A model generated the notes under the pieces. It was given only the letters and a program-made list of their open reading frames with translations. It had not been told where the DNA came from and did not search any database. From the NCBI GenBank assembly GCA_902769875.1, contig CACXQV010000001.1, positions 62,001 through 126,000 on the forward strand: a stretch of 64,000 nucleotides of DNA, in the 5' to 3' direction. The translations under genes and the position numbers were made by a program. This stretch comes from an uncultured Bacteroidia bacterium. Lineage in GTDB: Bacteria > Bacteroidota > Bacteroidia > Bacteroidales > F082. Shown here in pieces: positions 1-8,734 of the stretch. Each line of letters begins with the position of its first letter. Position 1 is the first letter of the stretch.

Positions 1-1473
1 ATATCCAGACTTTCTTCCTACCACCTCGGCTTCTCGTGTTTGCTCATCCAAGGAATACCGCAAATTGCCAATGATGGCGATTTCATTCCCTTGAAACTCA
101 ACCTCTATTTCCACAATGTTTGAAGACCCTGATACACTACCATCAACGCAGTTGCTCCTCACATAATAGTGATGCTGCCCGATTTCCAAACTCGCATAGT
201 CCGTGAAAGTGGTTCCTGTGACAATTGAATCTATCAGTTGCCCTTCATAATAAACCCTATAGGAATCCACACCTTCTGCGGCTGTCCATGACAAAGTTGC
301 GGTTCGGCCATTTAATGTAGCCGTGAGATTGGTGGGGGCATCGCAACCATGCTGTCCAGAAGGTTGAATGCCGAAAATTGCACCTTGTTCGTTTGTATAA
401 TCATGACCAGACAGAGAATAAAAATCATCATAGGATCCATTCCATCCCCAATTGAAATGAAAATAGTTATTATCGTCGTAACCATCACAAACAAAGGCAT
501 GTCCAACCGTATCAGTTTCTTTTCCAAAATAGAGTATGGGTCTATTCTCATTTAGTTCTTGTTTTAACAAATTGATCCAATTTTCTTGATTATCATTCTT
601 AAAACGAACCTCACAACCATCATAGTCGAAATAGGCTCGAAAAGCATAAGCGGCATCATCCGCATTGGCTTCACTTTCTCCTGAATTATTAACATTATAA
701 TTCATATTGACCGAAACCCCACAATGATACATCAATGTGGCTACTGCATTTTTTTGTTCCTGCGTACCAGCACCATTGGCATAGCTATCTATCATCTTGT
801 TCCATTGATACGTGGTTTCACCAAAATTTGCGCCTAGTGTCGTGTTGTTCCAATTGTATGAATGAGCACCTATGCCATGGGGAGGGAAGTTATGATATTT
901 CATGATTTGAGCCATAGCAGTTGCTACACAACCAGTAGGATAACCATTAGGGCATTGTAAATTATAAGGCTCATCTTGCCCCCACTCTGTATCAATCAAA
1001 GGCTCCACGATTACCGACCGTTGCCCAACATTTGGCCTTCCCTTAGCAAAGTCTTCCCATTCCTGAACGGCTTCGGTAGATGCTCTCAGTTGGTTGTCAA
1101 TGGCATATTGAATCTGGTCGTTGTAGCCTTGCAGCCACCATCTTAAGTTTTCGGGCATTTTTTCCGCCACGAACCTTCCCGTCAGCGAATAGCCCAAAAT
1201 GGGTTTCACTCGGTCATCGGCAGCCATCACCACAAAGCCTTGCTCGGCATTAAAAATGTAGAGGTTAGGGAAGCCCGCCCTTTCGGAGAGGTCGGTCAAT
1301 TGGTTAGACCTAACCAAGTTTCCATTGTTGGTCAAGAAAGTGGCCGCCACCTTCTTGGCCTTTTCGGGTTCAACATGTTCTGCATAACTTTTCGCCAAGC
1401 CTGCCACGCCTATCATCAAGGCCATCAGGACAAAACGCAAGGCTCTTTTCTTTTGTAAATCTTTTGTTTGCAT
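1..1473 (-). CDS. C10 family (streptopain/PrtT-like) cysteine protease, C-terminus beyond window
   Basis: Secreted papain-fold endopeptidase of the SpeB/PrtT family; 491 residues are visible and the frame is still open at base 1. A hydrophobic signal segment lies at residues 11-28. A Spi-type inhibitory propeptide follows (about 30-150), containing GFVVMAADDRVKPILGYS. The catalytic Cys182 is in PTGCVATAMAQIMKYH and the catalytic His325 in GHAFVCDGYD, with the conserved NWGWNG after it. From about residue 365 a fibronectin-III-like domain begins (TAEGVDSYRVYYEGQ). Homologs in this phylum commonly end in a T9SS sorting domain, which here would lie outside the window. The start was chosen at the ATG leading into the signal peptide. 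It probably degrades host or dietary protein and may release peptides for the RagA/RagB-like uptake pair nearby. The family call is secure; the substrate is unknown. Confidence 0.93.
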   Translation of the reverse strand, partial: MQTKDLQKKRALRFVLMALMIGVAGLAKSYAEHVEPEKAKKVAATFLTNNGNLVRSNQLTDLSERAGFPNLYIFNAEQGFVVMAADDRVKPILGYSLTGRFVAEKMPENLRWWLQGYNDQIQYAIDNQLRASTEAVQEWEDFAKGRPNVGQRSVIVEPLIDTEWGQDEPYNLQCPNGYPTGCVATAMAQIMKYHNFPPHGIGAHSYNWNNTTLGANFGETTYQWNKMIDSYANGAGTQEQKNAVATLMYHCGVSVNMNYNVNNSGESEANADDAAYAFRAYFDYDGCEVRFKNDNQENWINLLKQELNENRPILYFGKETDTVGHAFVCDGYDDNNYFHFNWGWNGSYDDFYSLSGHDYTNEQGAIFGIQPSGQHGCDAPTNLTATLNGRTATLSWTAAEGVDSYRVYYEGQLIDSIVTGTTFTDYASLEIGQHHYYVRSNCVDGSVSGSSNIVEIEVEFQGNEIAIIGNLRYSLDEQTREAEVVGRKSGY

Positions 1474-1559
1474 ATTTTTATAGTTTTTATTGTGTTTTCC
1501 TTCTTTTTTCTTTCCCACGCAGACATATAAAAACATGGACTTTTAAACTTGATAATTCT

Positions 1560-1678
1560 GTAACTGAGGCCTTAGACTGCCCTTATACCACAATTATTTA
1601 CGAGTAAAGCCCATGTGAAACACATGAGAATTAACTTACTCGCTTATGGTATAATGAAGTTGTCTAAGTTTCAGTTAC
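1560..1678. repeat. Long imperfect inverted repeat (about 119 bp) in a gene-free stretch
   Basis: The outer arms GTAACTGAGGCCTTAGA and TCTAAGTTTCAGTTAC are near complements. The pairing continues inward (TTATACCA with TGGTATAA, CGAGTAA with TTACTCG) to a perfect inner hairpin CATGTG-AAA-CACATG at 1612-1626. It lies in the 372-bp gene-free stretch 1474-1845, between the C10 protease start and its apparent promoter, so it would be transcribed as one long hairpin in the leader. It could be a MITE-like element or a regulatory leader structure. No transposase is present nearby. Nothing else was recognised in the stretch except the promoter. Confidence 0.75.
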
Positions 1679-1788
1679 ACAAGCCCTAAGTAACACTACT
1701 TGTTTTAATATTCCGCTTTCCGTTGTTGCGCCTAATGCGCTTTATTCATTTTGTGTTTTATTTGGTTAGACTTTCGTTTTATTGAGGG

Positions 1789-1796
1789 CAAAGGTA
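1789..1796 (-). promoter_or_regulatory. Probable -7 promoter element of the C10 protease
   Basis: TACCTTTG on the minus strand matches the Bacteroidota -7 consensus TAnnTTTG. If used, it gives a leader of about 310 nt that contains the long hairpin. Confidence 0.5.
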
Positions 1797-1845
1797 AGGC
1801 TTTTTTTGTTTAAACGAAAAGATATGAAGCATTTCTTTCAAGAAT

Positions 1846-2694
1846 CTATGGCAATATCCGTTCTTTTGGCGTTTCCATTTTGGAGAAGGCGAACAGTTTC
1901 TTGCCCAAGTCTTTCAGAGAAGCGCCAAGATGATAAACCTTGTCGTCAATCACCAGAAAACGGTCGTGATAGCGGTCGTTTTCCTCCACTTCAATGGTTG
2001 GATACTGCTGGTTGTGCCTTTGGAGATCCAAAGCCAACGAGGGAGATATGTGCTTTGTGATGATTTTGGCCTCCACATTCTTGACTCTCTTGGACAACAC
2101 CATCAAGACAGATTCATCTATATAATTGTCAATCAATACAATACTTGCCTTCGCACATTTAATCAAATCTGAAACAAAGACATAAGCATCAAAAATCTGA
2201 CCATCATAAAAAACACCCTCGGCGGGAGGCAGGGATGTCCTGACAAAGAAATCTATCTGTTTGTCGTGCTCGGCAATCTTTTCTTCCAACCTCGCTACAC
2301 GCTGGTTGATGGCATACCCCCGCAAGAGATAGTCTTTCAGCACTTGATTGGCCCATTGGCGAAATTGTGTACCACGCTTGCTTTTAACACGATAACCTAC
2401 GGAGATAATGACATCCAAATTGTAGTATTGCACATGGTATTTTTTCCCGTCAGCAGCAGTTGTCAAGTAATCCTTGACAACTGCCGACCTAATCAATTCC
2501 CCTTCTCGGAAAATGTTGTTAATGTGCAAACTAACATTCTGTTTTGAAGTCTCAAACAAGGCCGTCATTTGTTGCTGAGTCAGCCAAACCGTTTCTTCCG
2601 ACACCTGTACAGCCAATTGCACGGCTCCATCTTCACTACGATAGACAACAAAAGAGTTGCTTTCAGGCTGATATAAAGACCGTTCCTTTTCCAT
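1846..2694 (-). CDS. RhuM/ORF6N-type protein with C-terminal PLD-like domain
   Basis: Cytoplasmic protein of 282 aa. The N-terminal half is the Virulence_RhuM module: TVWLTQQQMTALFETSKQNV, then HINNIFREGEL, YYNLDVIISVGYRVKSKRGT and FRQWANQVLKDYLLRGYAIN, a Bro/KilA-N-like fold often found on phage and mobile DNA. The C-terminal half (about 165-282) looks phospholipase-D-like: ASIVLIDNYIDESVL, and HDRFLVID followed by HLGASLKDLGKK, an HxRx4D variant of the HKD motif with Arg in place of Lys. ATG at 2694 is preferred to an upstream TTG. It sits just downstream of an ATPase-nuclease gene on the same strand, both accessory in character. A role in stress or phage biology is inference; no substrate is known. 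Confidence 0.8.
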   Translation of the reverse strand: MEKERSLYQPESNSFVVYRSEDGAVQLAVQVSEETVWLTQQQMTALFETSKQNVSLHINNIFREGELIRSAVVKDYLTTAADGKKYHVQYYNLDVIISVGYRVKSKRGTQFRQWANQVLKDYLLRGYAINQRVARLEEKIAEHDKQIDFFVRTSLPPAEGVFYDGQIFDAYVFVSDLIKCAKASIVLIDNYIDESVLMVLSKRVKNVEAKIITKHISPSLALDLQRHNQQYPTIEVEENDRYHDRFLVIDDKVYHLGASLKDLGKKLFAFSKMETPKERILP

Positions 2695-2748
2695 ATTAAT
2701 CAACAAATGATTGGGGGTTGCGCAAATTCACAAGTATACATTATACTT

Positions 2749-4296
2749 CTACACCACCACCTCAAAAATCCGCTTCCCGTTCCATTCAATCCATTGCGGC
2801 GCGGCGTCTTGCTTGTTTTTCGAGAAGTCGAAAGTGACCAAATAGCCTTCGTCCATACCTCGAATGGCGAGGTACTCGGAAAGCTGGTCACGGCCAAGTT
2901 CCTCGTATTTGTCGCCGTGCCAAATCTTCAACTCAACGATGAACTCCTGCTTGTCGTAGGTCACCACCAAGTCCATACGGCGGTTGTCGCGGGTTTGCGG
3001 CTCGACGTAATAGAATCCGATGCCATTGATGATGGGTTTGAGGAACGACAAGAAAACCAATCTGCCCTGCCGTTCCAAGAATTCCTCGTCGTTTTTCCGA
3101 TACTCTTGGTGCATCAAGTCGGCGAACCGCGTGACCACATGCTCCATATTGAGTTTGCCGTTGCGCACATAGTTCAATTGGAAGGGCGAGAGTTTCGCAT
3201 TGTTCTTAATCGTGTAATCCAACGTGAAATAGAGGAACAAGGCTTCCTCAAAAATCAGGTTGTGGATTACGACGCGCCCGTTCTTGTCCCGAATATAGGA
3301 AAACATGTTGCCCATGTTCACCATCGGGTTCAACAAGGAGAACGAATAGGACACGCTATTGACCGAAACGGAATACATGAACTCCCGAAATTCAGGATTG
3401 TTCTCAAGGTTTTTTGAAAGGTCGTCCATCAAGGTGCTGTTGCCTTGCACCAGCACCTTGACAGCCTTCACTATGCTTTCCGAGGTCCATTCTTGGTCGA
3501 ATTCCTCGTCAATCTTCTTGCAGATATAACTCACCAAGAAAGGATAGCCCGTCGTGTATTTGTAAATCTCCTCGCTTATGGCCTTGATGTCCATGCCCGT
3601 ATGCACATCGTTCTCGTAGTCGTTGAGCATCTGTGCGATTTCCTCGGGATGGAAGGTCATGTCAACGTTGAAGTCGGCGGCAATGTTCCACGGCGAGTTG
3701 TATTTCTTTTCCGCGTCGGGACGAAGTTTCAGTTTGAGGTTCTTGATGTCGTAAACGCCGGCAAGGACAACGCTATAAAAAGTGTTGCCCAAGCCTTCGT
3801 TACGTTCAAGGTATTTGTTTCTGAGCATTCCTATAAAATTCAGGAACATCTGGTTATCGCTACTCTTATCCACCTCGTCAATCAACAACACTACTGGTTT
3901 GGGGCTTGATTCACAAAAGCAAGTGATCACTTTAGACAATTCCTCAAATGAAGTCAGGTCTTTGTGGTCAAAAAACTTCCAAACATTTTGCTCCTCACCA
4001 ATGTTTTGCAGAAAATTGGTCATAAGGCTACAAAAAGTATTGACGAATTCAGGAATACTCTTAAACGACTCATCTCCCAGCCCCTCAAAACTCGTCTTGA
4101 TAATCAAATACTTGTCAGAGAGCTTGCGACGAATCATTTGCAGCATCGTTGTCTTCCCGAACTGCCGGGCACGGTTGATGGTGAAATACTTGCCCTTGTC
4201 TATAAGGCTTTCAACGGCTTCAAAACGCTTTGAAGTGTCCACCATATAGTGCCATTGCGGGTTGCAACTGCCTGTAATGTTGAATTCTCTCCTCAT
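2749..4296 (-). CDS. AAA-like ATPase with C-terminal PD-(D/E)XK nuclease-like domain
   Basis: Protein of 515 aa. The N-terminal P-loop ATPase (PF14516-like) has a Walker A in ARQFGKTTML (about 43-52) and a Walker B in PVVLLIDEVDKS (about 133-145). The C-terminal part (about 420-510) carries a PD-(D/E)XK-like core: RRMDLVVTY, then EFIVELKIWHG, then the helix DQLSEYLAIRGMDEGYLV. Such fusions are widespread and mostly uncharacterised in gut Bacteroidales, and are often scattered singly as accessory genes. The ATG at 4296, which begins MRREFNITG, is chosen over a TTG 24 bp upstream. It ends 54 bp before the RhuM gene. The domain architecture is clear; biological function is not. Confidence 0.85.
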   Translation of the reverse strand: MRREFNITGSCNPQWHYMVDTSKRFEAVESLIDKGKYFTINRARQFGKTTMLQMIRRKLSDKYLIIKTSFEGLGDESFKSIPEFVNTFCSLMTNFLQNIGEEQNVWKFFDHKDLTSFEELSKVITCFCESSPKPVVLLIDEVDKSSDNQMFLNFIGMLRNKYLERNEGLGNTFYSVVLAGVYDIKNLKLKLRPDAEKKYNSPWNIAADFNVDMTFHPEEIAQMLNDYENDVHTGMDIKAISEEIYKYTTGYPFLVSYICKKIDEEFDQEWTSESIVKAVKVLVQGNSTLMDDLSKNLENNPEFREFMYSVSVNSVSYSFSLLNPMVNMGNMFSYIRDKNGRVVIHNLIFEEALFLYFTLDYTIKNNAKLSPFQLNYVRNGKLNMEHVVTRFADLMHQEYRKNDEEFLERQGRLVFLSFLKPIINGIGFYYVEPQTRDNRRMDLVVTYDKQEFIVELKIWHGDKYEELGRDQLSEYLAIRGMDEGYLVTFDFSKNKQDAAPQWIEWNGKRIFEVVV

Positions 4297-4329
4297 ACTG
4301 CTTCGGTTTTCCTTCCGCAAAAAAACACA

Positions 4330-6981
4330 TTAATGCTGGATCACGACCTTCCGCGTCACCACCTTGCCGCCAATGACGTGGACAAAGTAGATACCCGAAG
4401 GCAGGTCGCTCACGTCCACAGTGGCCGAGCACTTCACGCTGAAGCCGCGCACCTTGGCACCTTGCGGGTTGATGATGACAACGCTGGCGCTGCCCTTGTC
4501 ATAATCCGTAGTGATGGTCATTTGGGTTCTTGCGGGGTTGGGAGTGATGGTCACTTGGAACGGGTCTGCATCCACATTGGGCAACTCGGGGACTTCCGTC
4601 AGGATGTCGGTGTTGTGGCTGTAGGTCACCAATTTGCCGGAAACCTTCAGAATCGGGTTGCTTGAATTGTTGCAATCCGGGCAACTGTTCTGGCCGCTCA
4701 CGCAGTCGGGATAGTTGGGGTGGCATTGGTCGACGTAGGTCGGGTCGAACTCGTAGAGCACGTCAGCTTTGCCATCAGGGAGAAAATCGTTGAGGCTATA
4801 ATCCCAAACCATAGTCATGCTGCCCGGGCACCAGCCGGCACGGTTGTAGGTCCAAGTGCCGTTTTGGGGCTGGCAACCGGCGGGGTTGGGAGTGCAGGTT
4901 TGCCAAAGATCCTGTGTGTAGGCCGTTGCGCCATTGATGTTGACGTTGTGTACAGCATGATAGAACTCGGCGGCGTTGCCCGTGTTGTAGGCACCGTTTT
5001 GGGTGTCGCTCCAGTTGTGTCCCGAAGTGGTGATTTTCAGTTTGGCCTTCTCGACACAAGGATTGAATTCGACCGTGCGCATCGGGATGGGGCAAAGGTT
5101 TTCGTAGTCGCCGAAGGAATAGCTTCCATACCACAGTTCTTGCATATCCACATACGGATATTCCGGCGTGCCTTTGGTGTATTCGAAAATGGCCGTGGGG
5201 TTGTAGCCTTGACCTGTTGAATATTGTTCGCTATAATATTCGAATTCGACAAGACCTTGCAACACGCTGGTGAAGTCGGTCACATCGAGGTCGTCCACAC
5301 ATTCCTTACCAAACGGGGTGATGTAACGGCAAAGTTCCACCCATTCGCCACGGTAGTTCTTCACGCGGAGGTAGCTCTGGTGGTCGTAGGTGTTGCAGTC
5401 GCCGTTCACGCAGTTGTGCAGATAATGCAAGTTGATGGCATTGAAGGCGTTGACATGGGTCGGGAAGGGATAATCGCCATAGGCGTGGAACTCGGTGGTA
5501 TTCACCACCAACTCGCCGTTGAGGGCTGAAACCACAATGTCATCATAGTTGGTAGTCACCTCGAAAGTGTTGGAAGCCGTGGTGACCTTGCCACCTGTTT
5601 GGGCGATGGATATTGTCATATTATAGGTGCCTTCACTTGAAGGAATCCAAGTGGTGTACCAATAGCCATTTTCAGGATTGTCGGGATAGTCGGTCTTCAG
5701 GGTCAGTTCCTGACCATCGACATTGCATTTCACTTCTTCGAACTTGAGCACATTGCCGTGGTCGATATAGGCGCTGAGCACAATCATCACGGGGTTCTCA
5801 AAGTCGGGCATATACACCTTGGTGCCTTCGTAGGGACGGCGGATGGTGATTTCAGGCTCATAATTGTCAGGGTCGACCACATAGAACGAACGGTTCACCG
5901 CAGGTGCGGGCTGCCATTGTGTGCCGTCGCCGGGCTGTGAGGCACGCACTTTCACGAGGCCTTCTTCGCCGGTAAGGGTAAGGATGTTGCCGTCGATGGT
6001 GGCGGGGCCTTGGACGACTTCAAAGGTCACAGGAAGGCCAGAGGTGGCTGAAGCCTCAAGGGTGATGGGGTCGCTGGAAACCAACTTGTCTGTGATTTCG
6101 GCAAACTCGATGAACTGTGCCGTCAGGCCGCCGGGGAAATGGCGCACGGTGAAGTTGTCGAAGCCACACCAGCCGCTGTTGAGCAAGAAGATGTGATGCC
6201 ATGTGGCGGGGTCGAACTTGTTGCCACTGCCCGGAGTCAGGCCCACGTTGACGCCTTGGCATTCCGGCACGGCTTCCCATTCGCCGCCGGGCACATCGTA
6301 CATCGCATATAAGGTGACGGCGCCAGCGCCGTTGTTGGCATCAAGGTCGATGGAAACCTTGAAGCGGGCCCAGTTCTTTTCCGTAATGGAAGGAGTAAAA
6401 TTGCAGGCCGGAGTGTTGTTGGGCAAAACCACGCCTTTGATGAACAGAGGGTCAGTGTCGCTGCCCGTAAGGAGCATATAGACACCACCATCGGGCGAGG
6501 TGCTGTTGGGATTGGGAACGATGGGCTCGTAGAGCGCGTGATTGGGAGCCGCCACGACGGGAGGAAGGACAGAGCCGTCACCATCGCCGTCGTAACCGAT
6601 GCCGAACAAGGTGCCCCACCATTGGCGCAGCTGGTCGCATTCAATCTCAATGACACCACCATTGGAGAAATCGAAGCCGTATTGGGTGATGTCGTGGGTG
6701 GCAATGTCGCCAAAGCTGGTGCCGGAGGCGTGCGAAAACACACCCAAGGTTTCGTCGGCAGTGGGCGTTTCGGGAGTGGTGCCCCAATAATGGCCGAGGT
6801 AATCGGTGTACATGGGACCCATGCTGCCATTACCCGCGCTGTGTACACGGACATACCAGCCGTCCTGACCGTTAAGGATTTGGCCTTCGCCATAATTGTT
6901 GAAGTCGAAGGTCTTTTCAACTTGGGCCATCAGCCCGATGCTCATTAGCATCATCATAAGGAAAAACAATGTCTTTTTCAT
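4330..6981 (-). CDS. Secreted PNGase F family glycosidase with long N-terminal extension and T9SS sorting domain
   Basis: Predicted peptide-N4-(N-acetyl-beta-glucosaminyl)asparagine amidase, which removes N-glycans from glycoproteins; 883 aa with signal peptide 1-19. Residues 22-285 form a lectin/LamG-like beta region, and about 300-480 hold two Ig-like segments. From about 485 the PNGase F two-domain core begins: CNTYDHQSYLRVKN, EWVELCRYITPFG and DLDVTDFTSVLQG parallel the flavobacterial enzyme. Its catalytic D60, E118 and E206 (mature numbering, recalled) fall on D533, E585 (YYSEQYS) and E672 (NAAEFYHAVH). The signature GTWTYNRAGWCPG is at 708-720. Residues about 805-883 are a T9SS type A sorting domain (ITPNPARTQMTI, LPSGIYFVHVIGG). 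It lies 56 bp downstream of susD, in the same direction. Family and active site are well supported; activity is inferred. Confidence 0.88.
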   Translation of the reverse strand: MKKTLFFLMMMLMSIGLMAQVEKTFDFNNYGEGQILNGQDGWYVRVHSAGNGSMGPMYTDYLGHYWGTTPETPTADETLGVFSHASGTSFGDIATHDITQYGFDFSNGGVIEIECDQLRQWWGTLFGIGYDGDGDGSVLPPVVAAPNHALYEPIVPNPNSTSPDGGVYMLLTGSDTDPLFIKGVVLPNNTPACNFTPSITEKNWARFKVSIDLDANNGAGAVTLYAMYDVPGGEWEAVPECQGVNVGLTPGSGNKFDPATWHHIFLLNSGWCGFDNFTVRHFPGGLTAQFIEFAEITDKLVSSDPITLEASATSGLPVTFEVVQGPATIDGNILTLTGEEGLVKVRASQPGDGTQWQPAPAVNRSFYVVDPDNYEPEITIRRPYEGTKVYMPDFENPVMIVLSAYIDHGNVLKFEEVKCNVDGQELTLKTDYPDNPENGYWYTTWIPSSEGTYNMTISIAQTGGKVTTASNTFEVTTNYDDIVVSALNGELVVNTTEFHAYGDYPFPTHVNAFNAINLHYLHNCVNGDCNTYDHQSYLRVKNYRGEWVELCRYITPFGKECVDDLDVTDFTSVLQGLVEFEYYSEQYSTGQGYNPTAIFEYTKGTPEYPYVDMQELWYGSYSFGDYENLCPIPMRTVEFNPCVEKAKLKITTSGHNWSDTQNGAYNTGNAAEFYHAVHNVNINGATAYTQDLWQTCTPNPAGCQPQNGTWTYNRAGWCPGSMTMVWDYSLNDFLPDGKADVLYEFDPTYVDQCHPNYPDCVSGQNSCPDCNNSSNPILKVSGKLVTYSHNTDILTEVPELPNVDADPFQVTITPNPARTQMTITTDYDKGSASVVIINPQGAKVRGFSVKCSATVDVSDLPSGIYFVHVIGGKVVTRKVVIQH

Positions 6982-7037
6982 AATATTAAGAATTTATAAC
7001 CATTATCTCTAAATTTAAATCTCTAATCTCTAAACTT

Positions 7038-8726
7038 TCAAAAATCCATCCACCATACTTTGGTCTGCCTTGTGTCGCCGTGCGACATGCGGGCAACTTG
7101 TTTGGTGTAATTATCGTAATTGTATTCGATTTCCTTCTGCGGATATTCCATGCGCATTGAGGTCAGCTTGGCGTGGTCGGTGGTGGTGGGCGTAGCCATC
7201 GTGCGGCGTGCCAATGCCCAGGCCTCCCAAGGCTGGCGGAACAGGTTGAGCCAACGCTGCTGATAGATCATCTTCAGGTAGAACTCCTGACTGCCGTCGT
7301 ATTCGGGATTCATCCACACGGCATAGTTCATCACGTTGGCGGCCATATTGTTGCAATACGACCAAATGTCCAAGTTGCCGATATAATTGGTGTACTGCGT
7401 ATAGAAGTAGGTCCAGCGGCTGGTTTGTGGCGGGATGTGGGTCCAGAAAAGGAACGACTGGTAGACGCCCGAGCGGATGGACTCGTCGGCATTGAGCGGA
7501 GGCGTGATTCCACCGATATTCCTCACCTCGATTTCGGCCTTCATGAAGAGCACGTCGGCATAGGTGATGAGGATTTGCGGCACATATCGCTCGTCGCGGG
7601 TCAGGTAGTAATTGAAGGGCGAGAAGAGGCACGATGGGCCTTTGAAGGTATAGCTGCCGTCGCGGCTTTGGGCGTAGGGCGAACCGCCTTCGGTGGGTGT
7701 TTCGTTGGTGCGGATCTGCGGATAAGGCCGCCATGCGCCATCGGGGAAGCTGTCGGTCTTGTGGCTCGTGTCGAAGAAAAGGAAGGCGCGGTAGTCGAAG
7801 ATGCCGCTGCCGTCCATGTCGTCGGTCGAGGAGAGGCAGCTCCAAATGGTTTCGCCCATGCGGAGGTGCTTGTGCTCGCGGAACGACCAGTTGACATCCC
7901 AATTGGTGCCCAACACACTGGGCCACAAGCAGATGCCACCACCTGTAGCCACACCACCCGAAGAACTCATTTTTGTATAGATGAAGTTGTAAGCCTCAAC
8001 CAGTAAAGGCGTGGCATAGTCGGGGTCCTTGTCGTACATACGCAGGCCGTGGCGCAAGATGAGGGAGTTGGCGAACTCGGCCCAAAGCGTGTAGTCGTTA
8101 TTCAAAAGCACATCGTAAGGCAACTTGTAGTAATCGTTGCCATTGGCGGTGGTTGTGGAGTCGCTACGCAGCACCTCGCGCGACCAAGCCAGCTCTTCCA
8201 ACAGGGTTTTGTAGATACTCTCTTGGGTGTCCCATTCGGGTTTCATGGTCGCTTGCGAGGTGGCGTTTTCCCAAATGCGTCCGGCTTTCGAGTAGGGAAT
8301 ATCGCCGAAAATGTCGGTGACCTTGAAGGTCTGATAGGCCTTCAACACGTTAAGCTGGGCGCGAACCTTGTCGCAAATAGCCTCGTCGGCTTGTGCCTCG
8401 CTGTAGGCATCGAAACGTTTTTCCAGTTCACGGATGTTGGAGAGCATGAGGTAATAGTCTGACCACACATTCGAGGTTCCGATTTGGGAGTTGCCCCACG
8501 ACTCGGAAGTCAGGGCGCCAAGCTCCGTTTCGGGATACCAAATCTCGTTTTGCAGATAAAACTGCTCGTTCATGCTTTGCTGCAACGAACTCACCACGCC
8601 GTTAAACAAGGCTTCGATGGTCGTGCCCGTCGGCGAAAACGGGTCTTGGTTCATCTCTTCGAATTTCTTGGTGCAGGAGGTGAAAACCATGACCAAAAGT
8701 GTTGCAATTATTGTTGCTTTTTTCAT
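7038..8726 (-). CDS. SusD/RagB-like surface lipoprotein
   Basis: Outer-membrane surface lipoprotein of 562 aa that serves as the lid of a SusC-type transporter. A lipobox is visible in the signal peptide (LLVMVFTSC, Cys about 18). The start of the mature protein, FEEMNQDPFSPTG, is typical of the SusD-like_2 family. TPR-like helices follow (AQLNVLKAYQTFKVTDIFGD), with the motif GDIPYSKAGR near 145. C-terminally the conserved YADVLFMKAEIEVR and a run of QQRWLNLFRQPWEAWALARR are found. Its expected partner SusC lies upstream but is separated by a DUF1016 gene. The downstream PNGase F-like enzyme suggests the ligand is an N-glycan or a deglycosylated peptide; RagA/RagB-type peptide uptake is the main alternative to glycan uptake. 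Confidence 0.93.
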   Translation of the reverse strand: MKKATIIATLLVMVFTSCTKKFEEMNQDPFSPTGTTIEALFNGVVSSLQQSMNEQFYLQNEIWYPETELGALTSESWGNSQIGTSNVWSDYYLMLSNIRELEKRFDAYSEAQADEAICDKVRAQLNVLKAYQTFKVTDIFGDIPYSKAGRIWENATSQATMKPEWDTQESIYKTLLEELAWSREVLRSDSTTTANGNDYYKLPYDVLLNNDYTLWAEFANSLILRHGLRMYDKDPDYATPLLVEAYNFIYTKMSSSGGVATGGGICLWPSVLGTNWDVNWSFREHKHLRMGETIWSCLSSTDDMDGSGIFDYRAFLFFDTSHKTDSFPDGAWRPYPQIRTNETPTEGGSPYAQSRDGSYTFKGPSCLFSPFNYYLTRDERYVPQILITYADVLFMKAEIEVRNIGGITPPLNADESIRSGVYQSFLFWTHIPPQTSRWTYFYTQYTNYIGNLDIWSYCNNMAANVMNYAVWMNPEYDGSQEFYLKMIYQQRWLNLFRQPWEAWALARRTMATPTTTDHAKLTSMRMEYPQKEIEYNYDNYTKQVARMSHGDTRQTKVWWMDF

Positions 8727-8734
8727 AATTAGGT

